From the NCBI GenBank assembly GCA_039621445.1, contig CP154957.1, forward strand, positions 9,529,071 through 9,593,070: a stretch of DNA of 64,000 bases, in the 5' to 3' direction. Shown here piece by piece: positions 52,844 through 62,853 of this stretch (position 1 is the first letter of the stretch; each line of letters begins with the position of its first letter). The DNA comes from Euglena gracilis. Lineage: Eukaryota; Euglenida; Euglenophyceae; Euglenales. The notes beneath the pieces are model-generated. The model searched no databases. It saw nothing but the letters and a program-made list of their open reading frames with translations, and was not told the DNA's origin. The position numbers were made by a program, and so were the translations under genes.

Positions 52844-55109
52844 GTGCCACTGGTCGGTGGACTCGGTTCGCCCCACCACCGTTCCATCATCCACACAAAG
52901 AGAGAAAAAAAAAAACTTGGCTTTGGACACTGGCTCATGGTTCCCTATGAATACAACACCGTTTTCCCGCAGCTTCCGTTGAATGCCACTCCTGACCAAG
53001 GTTCCCGCTTCCACCCTCCTGCAGCCCCTGATCCCATGGGGCTTGATGAAGGGGGTCGCTGGCTACAACACCATCAGGGTGCCCCATTCCTCCCGCTCGG
53101 ATCCACTGGCCCTCCACAGTCATCGCTTTTGCCGGCGGCCCTCCCACTGCCCATTCCTCCACAAACACCCCAAGCCATAGTGCCGCAAACACTGCAAGTG
53201 TCCTGTTCTGTTTCGGCAGTGGCCTTCAACCCATCCACCTCGGATGTGAAACCTTCCTTCGCAGAAATCGGGCTCGATTCCAGACCCACCCTGGTTCACA
53301 TCCCCCGTGGGGCAGTAGTGCAAGTCACCTCAACGTTTGTCACCTTGCTGAGAAACTTCAATGCAAACCCCAGCTGGCAAACCCTCCATGCTTCATGGGC
53401 ATTTCCAAAATCCGTCCTATGCCCCTTGAGAAGAGGTGGGAAAGCGCACTGGGCACAAGTGGGTCGCAAGGTGGCTGAGCGTGCACGCCTGTACCTTCAG
53501 CGCCCAATTCATGACAGCTGGGAGGAATCCTCCCTCCCCGACCTCCCATTGCCGGCGCCCCGGACACGGCTAGCTGCTTCTCGTGAAGAAACAATGGAAA
53601 CAAAAAGACTGCTCAACCGTGTGGAAACATTGGTTGGACATGGTGCAATTTCAAAAGGCTGTCGTGTCCTCACCTCCGATGGCATGCAAAACTCAAGTGA
53701 TCCGGCAATTTTGGCGAAATTGCGTGCCCTTCACCCTCACGAGGAGCCACCTGGCTTTGGGCTTTGGGATCCCACCAATCAACTACAGTTCCCTCGGGAC
53801 GCAGAATCACTTCAGGACCGCATATTCACCCTTCGCAAGCTGATTTGTTCCTTTCCAAACTACTCCGCCGGAGGGCCTTCTGGACTCCGTCCTGACCACT
53901 TACGGTGCATGCTTGCAGATATGCCGGGCTCACGCGCTGAGGACCTTCTGGAGAGCTTGGACCATTTCATTTGCAATTGCCTTTCGAAAGGGGTGCACCC
54001 AGCCATGGCCCCTATTTTGTCCTCCGCGACCCTTACACCTCTTCGTAAATCTGGCCCCGCTGGTTCGGAAGAGGGGACACGCCCCATTGCGGCAGGCGAA
54101 TGTTTGCGCCGCTTGGTGGCCAAGGTGCTCATGCATCATCCCAACGTTACCCAATCCCTTAAGGACCTTTCACCAATGCAAAGTGGAGTGGGTATTCGGA
54201 ATGCATGCAGTCTCACCGCCATGGCCCTACAACAAATGACAAACGAATTGACTGCCAAAAGAGAAGACCGTTGGGGCTTGTTGCAAATTGACATGAGCAA
54301 TGCTTTCAACAGCATTTTCCGAAGTGGAGTCCTTGACAGTGTCAGACGTAGATGCCCCTCAGCAATTCCTTGGATTGAGAGCTGTTACAGCCAGCACTCT
54401 CATTTGTTCTGTGGGAAAACAATACTGGCATCAGCAAGATGCGCACAACAAGGTGATCTGTGTGGGCCAGCTCTTTTTGCTTGGGGCATGCAAGACGTTC
54501 TTGAAGATGTGGCCAGCTCTGTGGAATGGCAAGGCTGGTATCTCGACGATGGTCACCTTGTGGGCAGCCCTTTGCAATTGCACACAGCCATTGGCACCCT
54601 CATCCGCGAAGCAGGCAAACGTGGGCTCTCCGTGAACCTGGCGAAGTGCAACCTATGGGGACCAGCATTCACAACCGGGAACTGTGCCCACTTTCCTAAT
54701 GGCATCCCCTCAGACAGTCCGTTGTGCCAGGTTCCCATTGTTCCCTTCGCCAAAGACTCAGGTTTGAAAGTGCTTGGTGTGCCTTTATGCCACCCCGAAG
54801 GGGACAGATTTGCCCGTCAAGTGTGGGGAAAGCGTGTGGACGGTGTTCTCAAGACGTGCCAGCAACTATCCAAACTCCCTCAGGCGCATCTGAAATTCAC
54901 CATCTTACGTTTTTGTTTGAACTCAGGTAAGGTGAACGATTTGCTCCGTGCCTGCCCCCTGTCGATGAGTCGTCCAGAGTGTGCAGCCTTCACAACTACT
55001 CTTCGTAATTGTTTTGACGACCTTCTGGGTGCTCCTTTTACCCCTCTGCAATGGGATCAAATTGCATTGCCCATCCGCCTTGGTGGTTTCGGGATTTCGG
55101 ACCCAACCC
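52844..55109 (+). CDS. LINE B reverse transcriptase (interrupted 3')
   Basis: An open frame of 756 codons. Homology to A begins near 53280 (TLVHIPRGAVVQVTSTFVTL) and runs through AGGPSGLRPDHLRCMLADMP, GTRPIAAGECLRRLVAKVLM, LLQIDMSNAFNSIFRSGVLD, AQQGDLCGPALFAWGM and WYLDDGHLVGS to IRLGGFGISDPT. The catalytic YLDD is intact. There is no visible 2A motif upstream, so the 5' part is divergent or truncated. The linker resumes at 62854, indicating an insertion. Confidence 0.88.
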
Positions 55110-55114
55110 CATAG

Positions 55115-55560
55115 CTGGCACTTCGTTTAAAACGAAGTCAAAAAAACACGTTTTTTTTAAAAAAACATGTTTTTTTAAAAAAAACAAAAAAAACGCCATT
55201 GAGGGTCCAGGGCAAAAAAAATTTTGTCTTTAATTTTTGCTTTTTTTTGCCCATCCTCGGTCAGAGAAAGACACCAAATTTGGGATGTTTCAAGTTGAAA
55301 CATCCCAAAATGGCAGAAAAATGCCCTATTTTGACCATTCTTGTTGAAGACAACCAAAAGTATTGGTTTTCAAGTCATTTGAGCTAAGATTGGTTCACCC
55401 TTGCGATCAAAAGCAAAATTTGGACCATCATTTTCCCCTTTGTTTTTTTTGCCGTTTTTTCTGGCCCGTTTTTTTTAATAAAAAACAAAAAAAAACGTTT
55501 TTTTTAAAAAAACAAAAAAAACCGCCAGCTTGCCCAACCCTCATCCGATTGCCAGCTCGC
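55115..55560. other. A/T-run sequence, unassigned
   Basis: ACGTTTTTTTTAAAAAAAC-type runs occur at 55149-55190 and again at 55495-55520, framing a segment with no recognised gene. Confidence 0.45.
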
Positions 55561-55600
55561 ATCGCTGGTATTGTGGATTACATCAGACCAGGGTTGGTCG

Positions 55601-55732
55601 TGTTAAAAACCGGTCGTTTAAAACACTAGTTAAAGTAGGTTTAAAACAAGCGAGCCCGTGCGCAGTATAAAACCGCCGGCATGCGTCTTGAGTGACGCCC
55701 AATAAACTTAGTCATCAATACAGAAAAATGAA
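55601..55732 (+). promoter_or_regulatory. Possible promoter/polyA module (LTR-like)
   Basis: TGTTAAAAACC at the start, GTATAAAACC at about 55665, AATAAA at 55699-55704 and AATACA at the end resemble a short LTR. No partner LTR and no flanking duplication are visible, so this is only a suggestion. Confidence 0.2.
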
Positions 55733-56690
55733 CGTGTCTTTGTCCCTTGCGATGGCCCCGCAACACGGACGAACGGCAAAAATTTATGCATTCCGGTTCC
55801 GGTCGAAGGGAAGGGGAGGCCAAAAGGACAAAAAGCGGGAATTCTACTTTGGAAAACGGGTCTGCATAGCACATTTTTTTCTTTTCATGCTTTCATTTGC
55901 CTGGGCCAAAAACACCACAAAAAAGCCAAACCGGCCACGACCTGACCCAAAGCCAACGACCCATGGCCCAAAACTGGCCACGACTTGTAGCCCAAAACTG
56001 CCAGTTTAATTGGCCACCGCGTCTGGCCCAAAACTGGCCAGCACATCTATCTGGCCCAAACCCGGCCAGATGTGCTGCCCAGTTTTGGGCCAGATGTGCT
56101 GGCCAGTTTGGGCCCAATGTGAGGCATTTCATTGCAAACAAGACAAACAAAAACCTTCAAGCAACAAGAAGCAAAAAATACACAAGTTGTCTCCGCAACG
56201 ATGACCAATTGGAGCAGTTTAGCAGAGACATGCTCAGATCCAGATTATCAATCCTTCCATCTCATCTTGATTCTCTTGTCATCGCATCAATCCATGACTC
56301 ATCTTGTCCTTCAGACAACTGTAGAAAAGAAAAATGAACATTCACTGGCAGAATTGTTTGGCAAACCTTTGCCATGGGGAGCTTGACAATACAAATCCAA
56401 CACATAGTTTTCACCAATTTCTCCTGCACTTTCTTTAACGCCATCTGCAGCAGGCTGAACATTGATGCAGTCAATGTCTTTCCCATAACGTCAGATGACA
56501 CAATCAGGTGATACTGCTTCTGTAAACCCAGCACGTAGCAATCCCCTGCACTGTTGTGCTTGGCTCCACATCCGCTGGACGAGGGGGACCATCTCTACAA
56601 GTAGCACGAGTGCGCCCATCGCACAGTTGATGGTTCAACGAAGTAATGCCAAACACCATCTGTCGGTCTTCCACCAGGCATTGTGCTGAA
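55733..56690. other. Unassigned interval with GGCCAGATGTGCTGG inverted repeat
   Basis: An open frame at 55692-56009 is probably fortuitous. GGCCAGCACATCTATCTGGC-type sequence and its inverse (56035-56105) form a hairpin. No family recognised. Confidence 0.35.
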
Positions 56691-56924
56691 AAAGGATAAA
56701 CATAAGACGTAGAAGAAGCGGCCTAGGAGGATCACTCCGAGCCGAAGTCCTGTCAGGGTGAGAGTAATGTACATAGCAGGTTCTCAGGGTGGGAGGGGGG
56801 AGAGCCGAGGGGGCGTTTATTTCGCCCAATTTTCCATGATAGAAGAAGAAGAGGGGAGTAAGGCTATGTACAGAGCTCTGCCTTGGAGTGCTGCCTTGGT
56901 GAAGGAGCCCAATTCTCTCCCAGT

Positions 56925-57230
56925 TGCCATATTTCCGATCTTTGTCGGTCATGACTAACTCGGGTGGTTGGTGGTGCCTCAAATTACATGGTGAAAGGAT
57001 GGGCCAGCGGTGAGGGGACTGCAAAACCTGTTTTGTCTTCCTCCGTGAAGATGAAGTGTTTTCAGACCAGGCTTTTGTGACTCATCGTTTCTGGGTTGGA
57101 TAGCAAAGTACATAGAGCAAGGGTGATGGGCCGGCGATGGGGGGACCGAAGGAGCTGATGAAGTGTTCTCAGACCGGATTTTTGTGTGTCATATGCTGGA
57201 TTTCCGATCTTTGTCGGTTCTGGCAGCTGT
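56925..57230 (-). repeat. Imperfect duplications in the LINE C 3' region
   Basis: TTTCCGATCTTTGTCGGT (56931 and 57200), GATGGGCC[A/G]GCG and GATGAAGTGTT[T/C]TCAGACC (57050 and 57157) occur twice, in partly rearranged order. Confidence 0.65.
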
Positions 57231-57359
57231 CCCAAATTGTGGCATGTTGCTTGCACACTATACTGCCGTTCATCATTGTGATGGGACGGTCTCAGTGGTA
57301 GCCTTTGATTTTCAGCAGTCTGCGGGAAACATTCTTTGTGTCCTCCTGCAAGTTGTGCT

Positions 57360-60230
57360 TTAATCCAGATTATAAGGTTGATGTGCCACAACTGGACTTT
57401 GCATATCTTCAGATCCCAGGCATTGAGCCCACGACAGTTGTCGACCCACTTCTCGGGCCAAAACAATGCTTAGTCCTTGCCAGCACTCTGATTCGCAGGA
57501 TCTTCCTTCCCAGGGCTCCTTCTGCCCCAGGATGGCTCGGATGCAGGTCCCCAAAAAAATTCTGCCTTCATCTCCAATGCCACCAAAACAATCCAGGATC
57601 AGGGGCACAAATGACCATCCCAGCCTGCTGCAAACATCTTTGTACTTTGTCACTTTTTCTTTCTCCTGTCTGTCATGCCAGCGTTCCCAGCTTTGATCAG
57701 TCACTGGGTGGGACGGCGCCAGTGGATGCCGCACTGAGACATCTATTGCAGCCGGGCCGTTTGCATCGAACCTAGTGATGAAAACATCCCCAGGTCGTCT
57801 TCCATCTCCAGTGCCCTCTTCACGCCGAGCAGTATAGCCTGCCGCCTGTGCCAGCTGTAGGATGAAGTTTTGAATTCCTGCATGTCGCCGTGCCAAATTG
57901 TTTTTTGCGCAACAAACCAGGTGATTCCCTTGATCATCCATCACTGTCTCACATCGCGGACACTTTGCCTCCAAACCTTCGTGTGGAGCTACAACAGTCA
58001 TCCCCAGAGTCCATTGTAGAACTGCTCGGAATTCTCCTGGGGGCATCAATGTCTTTTTTGCTGCACAAAGATTTGCTGCCACCCACGCCAATGCATGAAG
58101 TTTCTGTTGGCTCAAAATACGCACCTTGTCATCCCCGGTGGAATGCGTTACCAAGTCAGCTCCTCGTTTCTCAGAGAGCTTGTCATTCCAGAATTTCTGG
58201 GAACTTTCCACTTTCCCCAGGTGAGGAATCCGATTGGAGTCCTGTAGTATCAAAGTTGTCAAATGACTCTCCCCCGTGATTTTTTCGACTGTGCGACCTG
58301 TCAGAACGAAGTCTGATGGTAACAGCTCAAATTCTTTCGGGAACGAGACACTGTGTTCTGCTCTTTTGCAGAAATCCAAAATAGCAGCCCATCTGGCCAC
58401 TGGCCTGGTCCTTATTGCATCTTGCAGGCCCAGGCCTCCCAGTCGAATGGGGATGGTGGATTGCTCCCATTGAGCTTCGGTGAGCTGTCTTCCTGCAATG
58501 TTGCTTAAACTGTCACGGACCAGGGCAGAGAAGAGCCGTACCATATCTTCAGAAGAGTTCAGCGGTGTTCCTCGCAGCAGATCATTTACTTTGCAGCTGG
58601 CAATGCACTGGCGCAACAGCTGGAAACGAATGTGGCCAGAAGGAATGAACTGCAGCAAGTAACACAATTTTTCACAAGCTTTCAATCTGTCCTGCCAAAT
58701 GGATCGCGCAAACGTGTCATCCCCCGGATACGTCACAGGTATCCCCAGGGTTTTGATTCCAGATCCCTCCACAAAGGATGTTGCCGGTATTCGTTGCAAC
58801 ACAGTGCTTCCCTGTGGCAGTCTCCGAAAGGCATCATTGACGGCTGGGCCCCACAACCGACATTTGTCCATGTTGAGACTGACCCCAATTGCAGGACCGT
58901 CTGCCAAGAGCATGCGCACCACACTATCCAGCTGTTCCATGGATCCAATTAGATGGCAGTCATCCAGGTACCAGCACTGCCATGGCACCATTTCTGCAAT
59001 TTTGTTGACCAAAGGTTGCACCGCAATGCAGAAAAGAGCCGGGCCACAAGGGTCCCCTTGTTGAACTCCCGTTTTGGACTTCAGGCTTGTGTTTCCACAA
59101 TACAAAGGGGAATGTGAACCATAGCATGATTCAATCCAAGCTGTCATGTGTGGTACCTGCTGTCGCACTTGATGTAACATGGGTTCCCGTTTTAATTGAT
59201 TGAAGGCGTTTGCAAAATCCAGCTGCAGAACAGCCCATTCTGTTTTCCCTGCCTTTTGCAGTCCCTGAACAATTTGTTGCAATGCAATACTGGTGAGAGC
59301 ACAAGCGTCTGAATGGCCTACACCGACTTGCCCAGGAAGCCCGTCAATCAGCGTGTTTCGTACAACGGCTTCTTTTAACAGAACTTTTGCAATCAACCGG
59401 CTTAAAGCTTCTCCTGCCGCAATTGGCCTGGTTCCTTCGTGTTGCATATCGTTGTCCGTATGTAGCATCGCATTACCGGCAGCATCTGTTTGTGGTTTCT
59501 TCTTTCTCAAAGGCGTCAGACGTGCTCCTGCCAAGATGGAACCCATTTCCAAAGGCAGTCCTTGTTGGATTGCCGAGAAGACGAAGGCGGATATTGCTTC
59601 AAGTAAATCGTCACCACAGCCTGCAGCCTGTGCGGAGATCAATGTTTTGAGATGGTCAGCACGTAGCCCGCTCGGTTCTCCTGCTGTTTCGTTTTTGAAG
59701 GACGGAATGGCCCGCCTCACGGCCTTTTTCATGTGGGCGTCTCCTTCTTGTCCCTCAGGGACTGGCAGGCGCACTCTTCCATCGTGGGGCCCTCTCCCGG
59801 GCGGGTCTTCTGATGGGTGAAGTAGACGCAAACGCTCACGAATTTTTGCATTATTTGCATCTTGGACTCCGTCTGGCAACATTGCCTGACACGCCTTTGC
59901 CGTTGCCCCTCTTTCCACCAGTTTCTGCATTCTGTTGAGAAAGGCTTCTTGTTGGATTTCCTCCTGTTTACTTTTAGCTGATCGGGTTTTGACGCTGGAT
60001 CCGAAATTCGCTTCCGACGGCCTGGACGACTCCCAGCATTCATGTACGTCTTTTTCCAGGTACGCCTTGGCTCTGGTACACAGCAGTCGTCCAATTCTGG
60101 CCCAGTGGGATCTTCCACCCTGACCAGTGCTTGCCAGGACTGCCTTTGGAAAACACCACAAAGGGTGAAAGGCCTCCCAGGAGCCTTCTTGTCGTAATCG
60201 TCTGAACAAGAGGGTCAGGGTTCGTGCCAC
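57360..60230 (-). CDS. LINE C reverse transcriptase and restriction-like endonuclease
   Basis: 956 codons. N-terminal WEAFHPLWCFPKAVLASTGQ aligns with A and B. RT motifs: EPSGLRADHLKTLISAQAAG, GTRPIAAGEALSRLIAKVLL, VLQLDFANAFNQLKREPMLH, SGVQQGDPCGPALF-like KTGVQQGDPCGP, and CWYLDDCHLIGS (YLDD at 58959-58970). A linker with RPVARWAAILDFCKRAEHSV follows. Then CPRCETVMDDQGNHLVCC and RRH give the zinc motif, and RRPGDVFITRFDANGPAAID-VSVRHP the RLE core, ending with GWSFVPLILDCFGGIGDEG. It is the most intact of the three. The true protein should start upstream in another frame (RPSWDEIAHDRR...VIPRGAV). Confidence 0.9.
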   Translation of the reverse strand: MARTLTLLFRRLRQEGSWEAFHPLWCFPKAVLASTGQGGRSHWARIGRLLCTRAKAYLEKDVHECWESSRPSEANFGSSVKTRSAKSKQEEIQQEAFLNRMQKLVERGATAKACQAMLPDGVQDANNAKIRERLRLLHPSEDPPGRGPHDGRVRLPVPEGQEGDAHMKKAVRRAIPSFKNETAGEPSGLRADHLKTLISAQAAGCGDDLLEAISAFVFSAIQQGLPLEMGSILAGARLTPLRKKKPQTDAAGNAMLHTDNDMQHEGTRPIAAGEALSRLIAKVLLKEAVVRNTLIDGLPGQVGVGHSDACALTSIALQQIVQGLQKAGKTEWAVLQLDFANAFNQLKREPMLHQVRQQVPHMTAWIESCYGSHSPLYCGNTSLKSKTGVQQGDPCGPALFCIAVQPLVNKIAEMVPWQCWYLDDCHLIGSMEQLDSVVRMLLADGPAIGVSLNMDKCRLWGPAVNDAFRRLPQGSTVLQRIPATSFVEGSGIKTLGIPVTYPGDDTFARSIWQDRLKACEKLCYLLQFIPSGHIRFQLLRQCIASCKVNDLLRGTPLNSSEDMVRLFSALVRDSLSNIAGRQLTEAQWEQSTIPIRLGGLGLQDAIRTRPVARWAAILDFCKRAEHSVSFPKEFELLPSDFVLTGRTVEKITGESHLTTLILQDSNRIPHLGKVESSQKFWNDKLSEKRGADLVTHSTGDDKVRILSQQKLHALAWVAANLCAAKKTLMPPGEFRAVLQWTLGMTVVAPHEGLEAKCPRCETVMDDQGNHLVCCAKNNLARRHAGIQNFILQLAQAAGYTARREEGTGDGRRPGDVFITRFDANGPAAIDVSVRHPLAPSHPVTDQSWERWHDRQEKEKVTKYKDVCSRLGWSFVPLILDCFGGIGDEGRIFLGTCIRAILGQKEPWEGRSCESECWQGLSIVLAREVGRQLSWAQCLGSEDMQSPVVAHQPYNLD

Positions 60231-60350
60231 ATCCCCCCACCGCTCCTCTGGGGATCACTGTCAACGTGGTCCTTCGGTCATGTGCAATTTCATCCCATGA
60301 AGGGCGCAAACCTTTGGGACACGGTCCTTGTAAGGAGTGACACCCCCCCC
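60231..60350 (-). pseudogene. LINE C segment before RT, in a shifted frame
   Basis: LRPSWDEIAHDRRTTLTVIP-RGAV aligns with LEPTWDAISHDLRGTIAHIPRGAV of LINE A but is read in a different frame from both its neighbours. Two small indels therefore lie at about 60235 and 60345. Confidence 0.75.
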
Positions 60351-60625
60351 ATATCCACTTCCATACTGCCTTCCACAGGCCCTGGATTCTGCTCCACATC
60401 ACCATGGGTCAGAACAGCTTCTCCCCGCCCAGTTTTCCCATGGCCACGTGCTTTTCTTTTGTGAGCTTCAGATTCCTTCCTGGGGCCCGGCTTCAGGGGG
60501 ACATCACCGCTGAAAGCCACACCTTCCCTGCCTGTGGCTGGGTGTTCCTCTGGCACTTGCAGCAATGTGTTTCCCGGGCCGCAGAGAATGTCTTGTAATT
60601 CTGAACAATGCTGTACGTGGGACAA
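60290..60625 (-). CDS. LINE C segment carrying two 2A-like motifs
   Basis: A 111-codon frame, the same frame as the preceding ORF (60674-61771) after one stop. It contains AFSGDVPLKPGP and VLTHGDVEQNPGP followed by VEGSMEVDMGG, comparable to the MDTDGP segment after 2A motifs in A. Confidence 0.7.
   Translation of the reverse strand: MSHVQHCSELQDILCGPGNTLLQVPEEHPATGREGVAFSGDVPLKPGPRKESEAHKRKARGHGKTGRGEAVLTHGDVEQNPGPVEGSMEVDMGGVSLLTRTVSQRFAPFMG
60377..60403 (-). other. 2A-like motif C3 (GDVEQNPGP)
   Basis: Full consensus with the favourable upstream VLTH. It stands closest to RT, at the position corresponding to A2. Confidence 0.85.
60482..60508 (-). other. Degenerate 2A-like motif C2 (GDVPLKPGP)
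   Basis: Keeps G-D-V and P-G-P but lacks the Glu and Asn that most active 2A sequences have. Recoding activity is doubtful. Confidence 0.5.
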
Positions 60626-60673
60626 GCACCACCCAGAATTTATTGTTTGCCTTGACCAGCCACACAGGGTGCA

Positions 60674-61771
60674 CTATACCCAGAAGGCTTCTCTTTCTTT
60701 AAAGAGAGCTGACGTCCCGTCTGGTCCTTTTGCAGGCTCCTCATCCGCCCGTATTTTGAACATGTCTTGTACTTGTTGTTCCACCAGGACATGCAGGAGA
60801 TCATATTCACCACACGGGCCCGCCGTTGGTCCAGGCAGGGGGTTGATGTCACCAGAAAACAGCAGCCCCCAACGGCCCTTGGCCGGGATGTCACGATTTC
60901 GTCCCATCTGTTGCCATTGGTCCACGACTTTGGTCAGTTTATGTGCCGCCCGCTCGTGGACCAGCGTGCCCCCCTGCTCCCGTCGCTCCTGCCGCTGATG
61001 CAGGAATTTTTTCTTCCAGCTGATGAAAGAGGTTTCGTGCAGTGGAGCATTTTCCGGGGAATTGGGCGGACCAGACCTCGGCTCCCGGCATTTTTCATCA
61101 AACATGACGCCTGTTGGGTTTAACCACTGGCCTTCCACTTTCCAAATATCTGTGTCAAAGACAGAGAAAATTTTGTATGGGCCTCCTGGTGCTGGCCGTC
61201 TTTTTTCTTGCAACGTCGGTTTTTTCTCCCTTCTGGCGGTACCTTTTTCCATCGCTGGGGGTTGGGATTCCCTTTGTCCTTGCTCAGGCCCGAATTCCAT
61301 GGCAAGGGGGGTAATCAACTCATGGCCGAGTTTTTCTCCAACTGCAGTTGGGGGGGTTCGGGGGGGTATATCTTCCCCTCTCCTGGACTTTTGCTGCAGA
61401 AAATCTCGGGGGGGAGTCTTCAGCACGCACTGAGCCACACAATGGGAATGTTTCTTCCCCCTGTCTGTGGTCCGCTTCTTCATTTTTTGCTGCTGTTCTT
61501 TCCTTTTACGTCGCCTTTCTTTCAGCAACTCCAACAACTCCTTGTCATCACTGTCTGATGAGGAAACAGAAGAGGAGCTGGCCCTGGAGGCTGTTGATGT
61601 GGAGGCTGAGGCTCCAGAGCTGTCAGTCCTCTTTTTCTCTCCCTGAATGGATTTGGCTCCTCCTCCTTCTTGGTAAGGAGGGGGGGGGTGTGCTGACCCC
61701 AGGCCCTCCAGAGGCTGGCTGGGCAGAGGACACTGCTGCTGAGGAGTTGACAGTTCCTGGGGGGATGGCAT
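60674..61771 (-). CDS. LINE C leader ORF2, Ser/Lys/Arg-rich
   Basis: 365 codons. It has an acidic/Ser tract (ASSSSVSSSDSDDKELLELL), a basic helix (KERRRKRKEQQQKMKKR) and a segment with KIFSVFDTDIWKVEGQWLNP. Near the C-terminus is LLFSGDINPLPGP, a degenerate 2A-like motif. It overlaps ORF1 by 149 bp in another frame. Possible nucleic-acid-binding leader; no known domain recognised. Confidence 0.6.
   Translation of the reverse strand: MPSPQELSTPQQQCPLPSQPLEGLGSAHPPPPYQEGGGAKSIQGEKKRTDSSGASASTSTASRASSSSVSSSDSDDKELLELLKERRRKRKEQQQKMKKRTTDRGKKHSHCVAQCVLKTPPRDFLQQKSRRGEDIPPRTPPTAVGEKLGHELITPLAMEFGPEQGQRESQPPAMEKGTARREKKPTLQEKRRPAPGGPYKIFSVFDTDIWKVEGQWLNPTGVMFDEKCREPRSGPPNSPENAPLHETSFISWKKKFLHQRQERREQGGTLVHERAAHKLTKVVDQWQQMGRNRDIPAKGRWGLLFSGDINPLPGPTAGPCGEYDLLHVLVEQQVQDMFKIRADEEPAKGPDGTSALFKEREAFWV
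60827..60853 (-). other. Degenerate 2A-like motif C1 (GDINPLPGP)
   Basis: Retains G-D-I and P-G-P with altered middle residues. Its place in the leader parallels A1. Confidence 0.4.
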
Positions 61772-62660
61772 TGTGCCCCACCGAATGGCCCATCAACAGC
61801 TGGTACTTCCACCAGGGTAGCTCTGCAGACATTGCCCCAGAGGGGTCCACATAGTAAACAGGCTGGGGGGCCACACACATCTGGTTCTGAACAGACATTG
61901 TCTGGCTCTGGCCAGGCAAAACTGCAGCTTGTCCTGAAAGGTCTGCTGTGGCTGCAGCTGCTGGTGTATACATCACAGACTGGGGATGAGGCACCTGATG
62001 ACCTGTGGCAGATGCTGCAGTAGAGGAGTACAAACTGAGAGAATGCTGAGGCAGTTGATAAAATGTAGTCCATGGAATAACCCCAGATGGCAGATGTACA
62101 GTGTCTGACCTTCTCTGTGCAGGGTACTCTCTCTCCTGCCCATACTCCTGCTGCTGCAGGGCTCTTCTCTGTGCTGGGTAGTCTCTCTCCAGCTGCTCAA
62201 ACTCCTGCTGATGCTGCAGGGATCTTCTCTGTGCTGGGTAGTATCCCAACTGCTGCTCATACTCCTGCTGCTGCTGCAGGGGTCTTCTCTGTGCAGAAGA
62301 ATCTCTGACCTGTCTCTCTTGGTCAGGCCTCCTCCAGTCTGGAGGGAACTCAGCTGCACTCCTCCTGTCTGGAGGGTTTCCACCACGTTGCACATTGAAT
62401 CTCTTTCTGTCAGGGCTTCTGCTGCGACTTCTGGTCTGTCTTTCCCAGTACTCAGCTCTTCTTTTCCTGTCAGCTTCCTTCTGTTCCCAGCGCAGCTGGC
62501 GACGTCGTTCTGGGCTCACATACGAAGAACCCCACCTGCGTTTGAGATAGTTCTCATACTCATCTGCTTCAAGGAAACCTTCTCCTCCATCCTCCTCTCT
62601 GCTGTCTCGGCTCCAACGCCTTCTCTTAAATGTCACAGGTTGTCGAACTCGGAGCTTCAA
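61623..62660 (-). CDS. LINE C ORF1, Arg/Gln-rich
   Basis: 345 codons starting MKLRVRQPVTFKRRRWSRDS. It has an Arg-rich helix (ERRRQLRWEQKEADRKRRAE), an RS-like stretch (TRSRSRSPDRKRF), four PAQRRxLQQQxEYEQ repeats, then a Pro/Gln-rich tail. Composition suggests RNA binding. The frame is followed by an overlapping ORF. Confidence 0.65.
   Translation of the reverse strand: MKLRVRQPVTFKRRRWSRDSREEDGGEGFLEADEYENYLKRRWGSSYVSPERRRQLRWEQKEADRKRRAEYWERQTRSRSRSPDRKRFNVQRGGNPPDRRSAAEFPPDWRRPDQERQVRDSSAQRRPLQQQQEYEQQLGYYPAQRRSLQHQQEFEQLERDYPAQRRALQQQEYGQEREYPAQRRSDTVHLPSGVIPWTTFYQLPQHSLSLYSSTAASATGHQVPHPQSVMYTPAAAATADLSGQAAVLPGQSQTMSVQNQMCVAPQPVYYVDPSGAMSAELPWWKYQLLMGHSVGHNAIPPGTVNSSAAVSSAQPASGGPGVSTPPPSLPRRRRSQIHSGREKED
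62105..62310 (-). repeat. In-frame repeats in LINE C ORF1
   Basis: Units of about 60 bp with CTTCTCTGTGCTGGGTAGT and CTGCTGCTGCAGGG (plus-strand sequence) occur about four times and keep the ORF open, giving the PAQRR module. Confidence 0.85.
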
Positions 62661-62737
62661 ACTATACCCCTGGTGGGGCTTTCACTTGTCCGACATGTGA
62701 TATGCGAAAAAAAATAGACACTCAGAAAGGACACAGG
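62655..62737 (-). promoter_or_regulatory. Conserved 5' end of LINE C
   Basis: The complement of the 47644-47730 block of LINE A. Similarity ends at the same base, CTTTCTGAG, in both. Confidence 0.7.
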
Positions 62738-62853
62738 ACACAGGAGTTAGGAATCAGGCTGTCTTTCGCGATCTGAATTGTGGGAAACTGTTTGAAACAT
62801 GTTTAAAACAGTCTTTTTGTATTTTACTCCTCCCAGGTGTTTTAATTCCAACC

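Larger units (their letters stand above)
56700..62737 (-). mobile_element. Non-LTR retrotransposon C (minus strand) with 2A-like motifs
   Basis: The 5' end is set at 62737 by the block shared with LINE A. Downstream in order: Arg/Gln-rich ORF1, a Ser/Lys-rich segment, three 2A-like motifs, RT, zinc motif, RLE and a 3' region with internal repeats. Several frameshifts and one in-frame stop break the leader. The RT-endonuclease ORF is intact for 956 codons. The 3' end is not exactly defined. Confidence 0.82.
55110..62847. mobile_element. Insertion of about 7.7 kb splitting LINE B
   Basis: LINE B homology stops at 55109 and resumes at 62854. CCAACCC occurs at 55103-55109 and again at 62848-62854 and could be a 7-bp target duplication. 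The insert holds LINE C (-) plus about 1.5 kb of other sequence (55110-56600), so it may be composite. Protein homology resumes only after a short gap and a frame change, so the exact junction is provisional. Confidence 0.55.

Noticed and set aside
55692-56009. 105-codon ORF after the LTR-like module
   Set aside because: No family, and the second half translates repeated GGCCCAAAACTGGCCA motifs.
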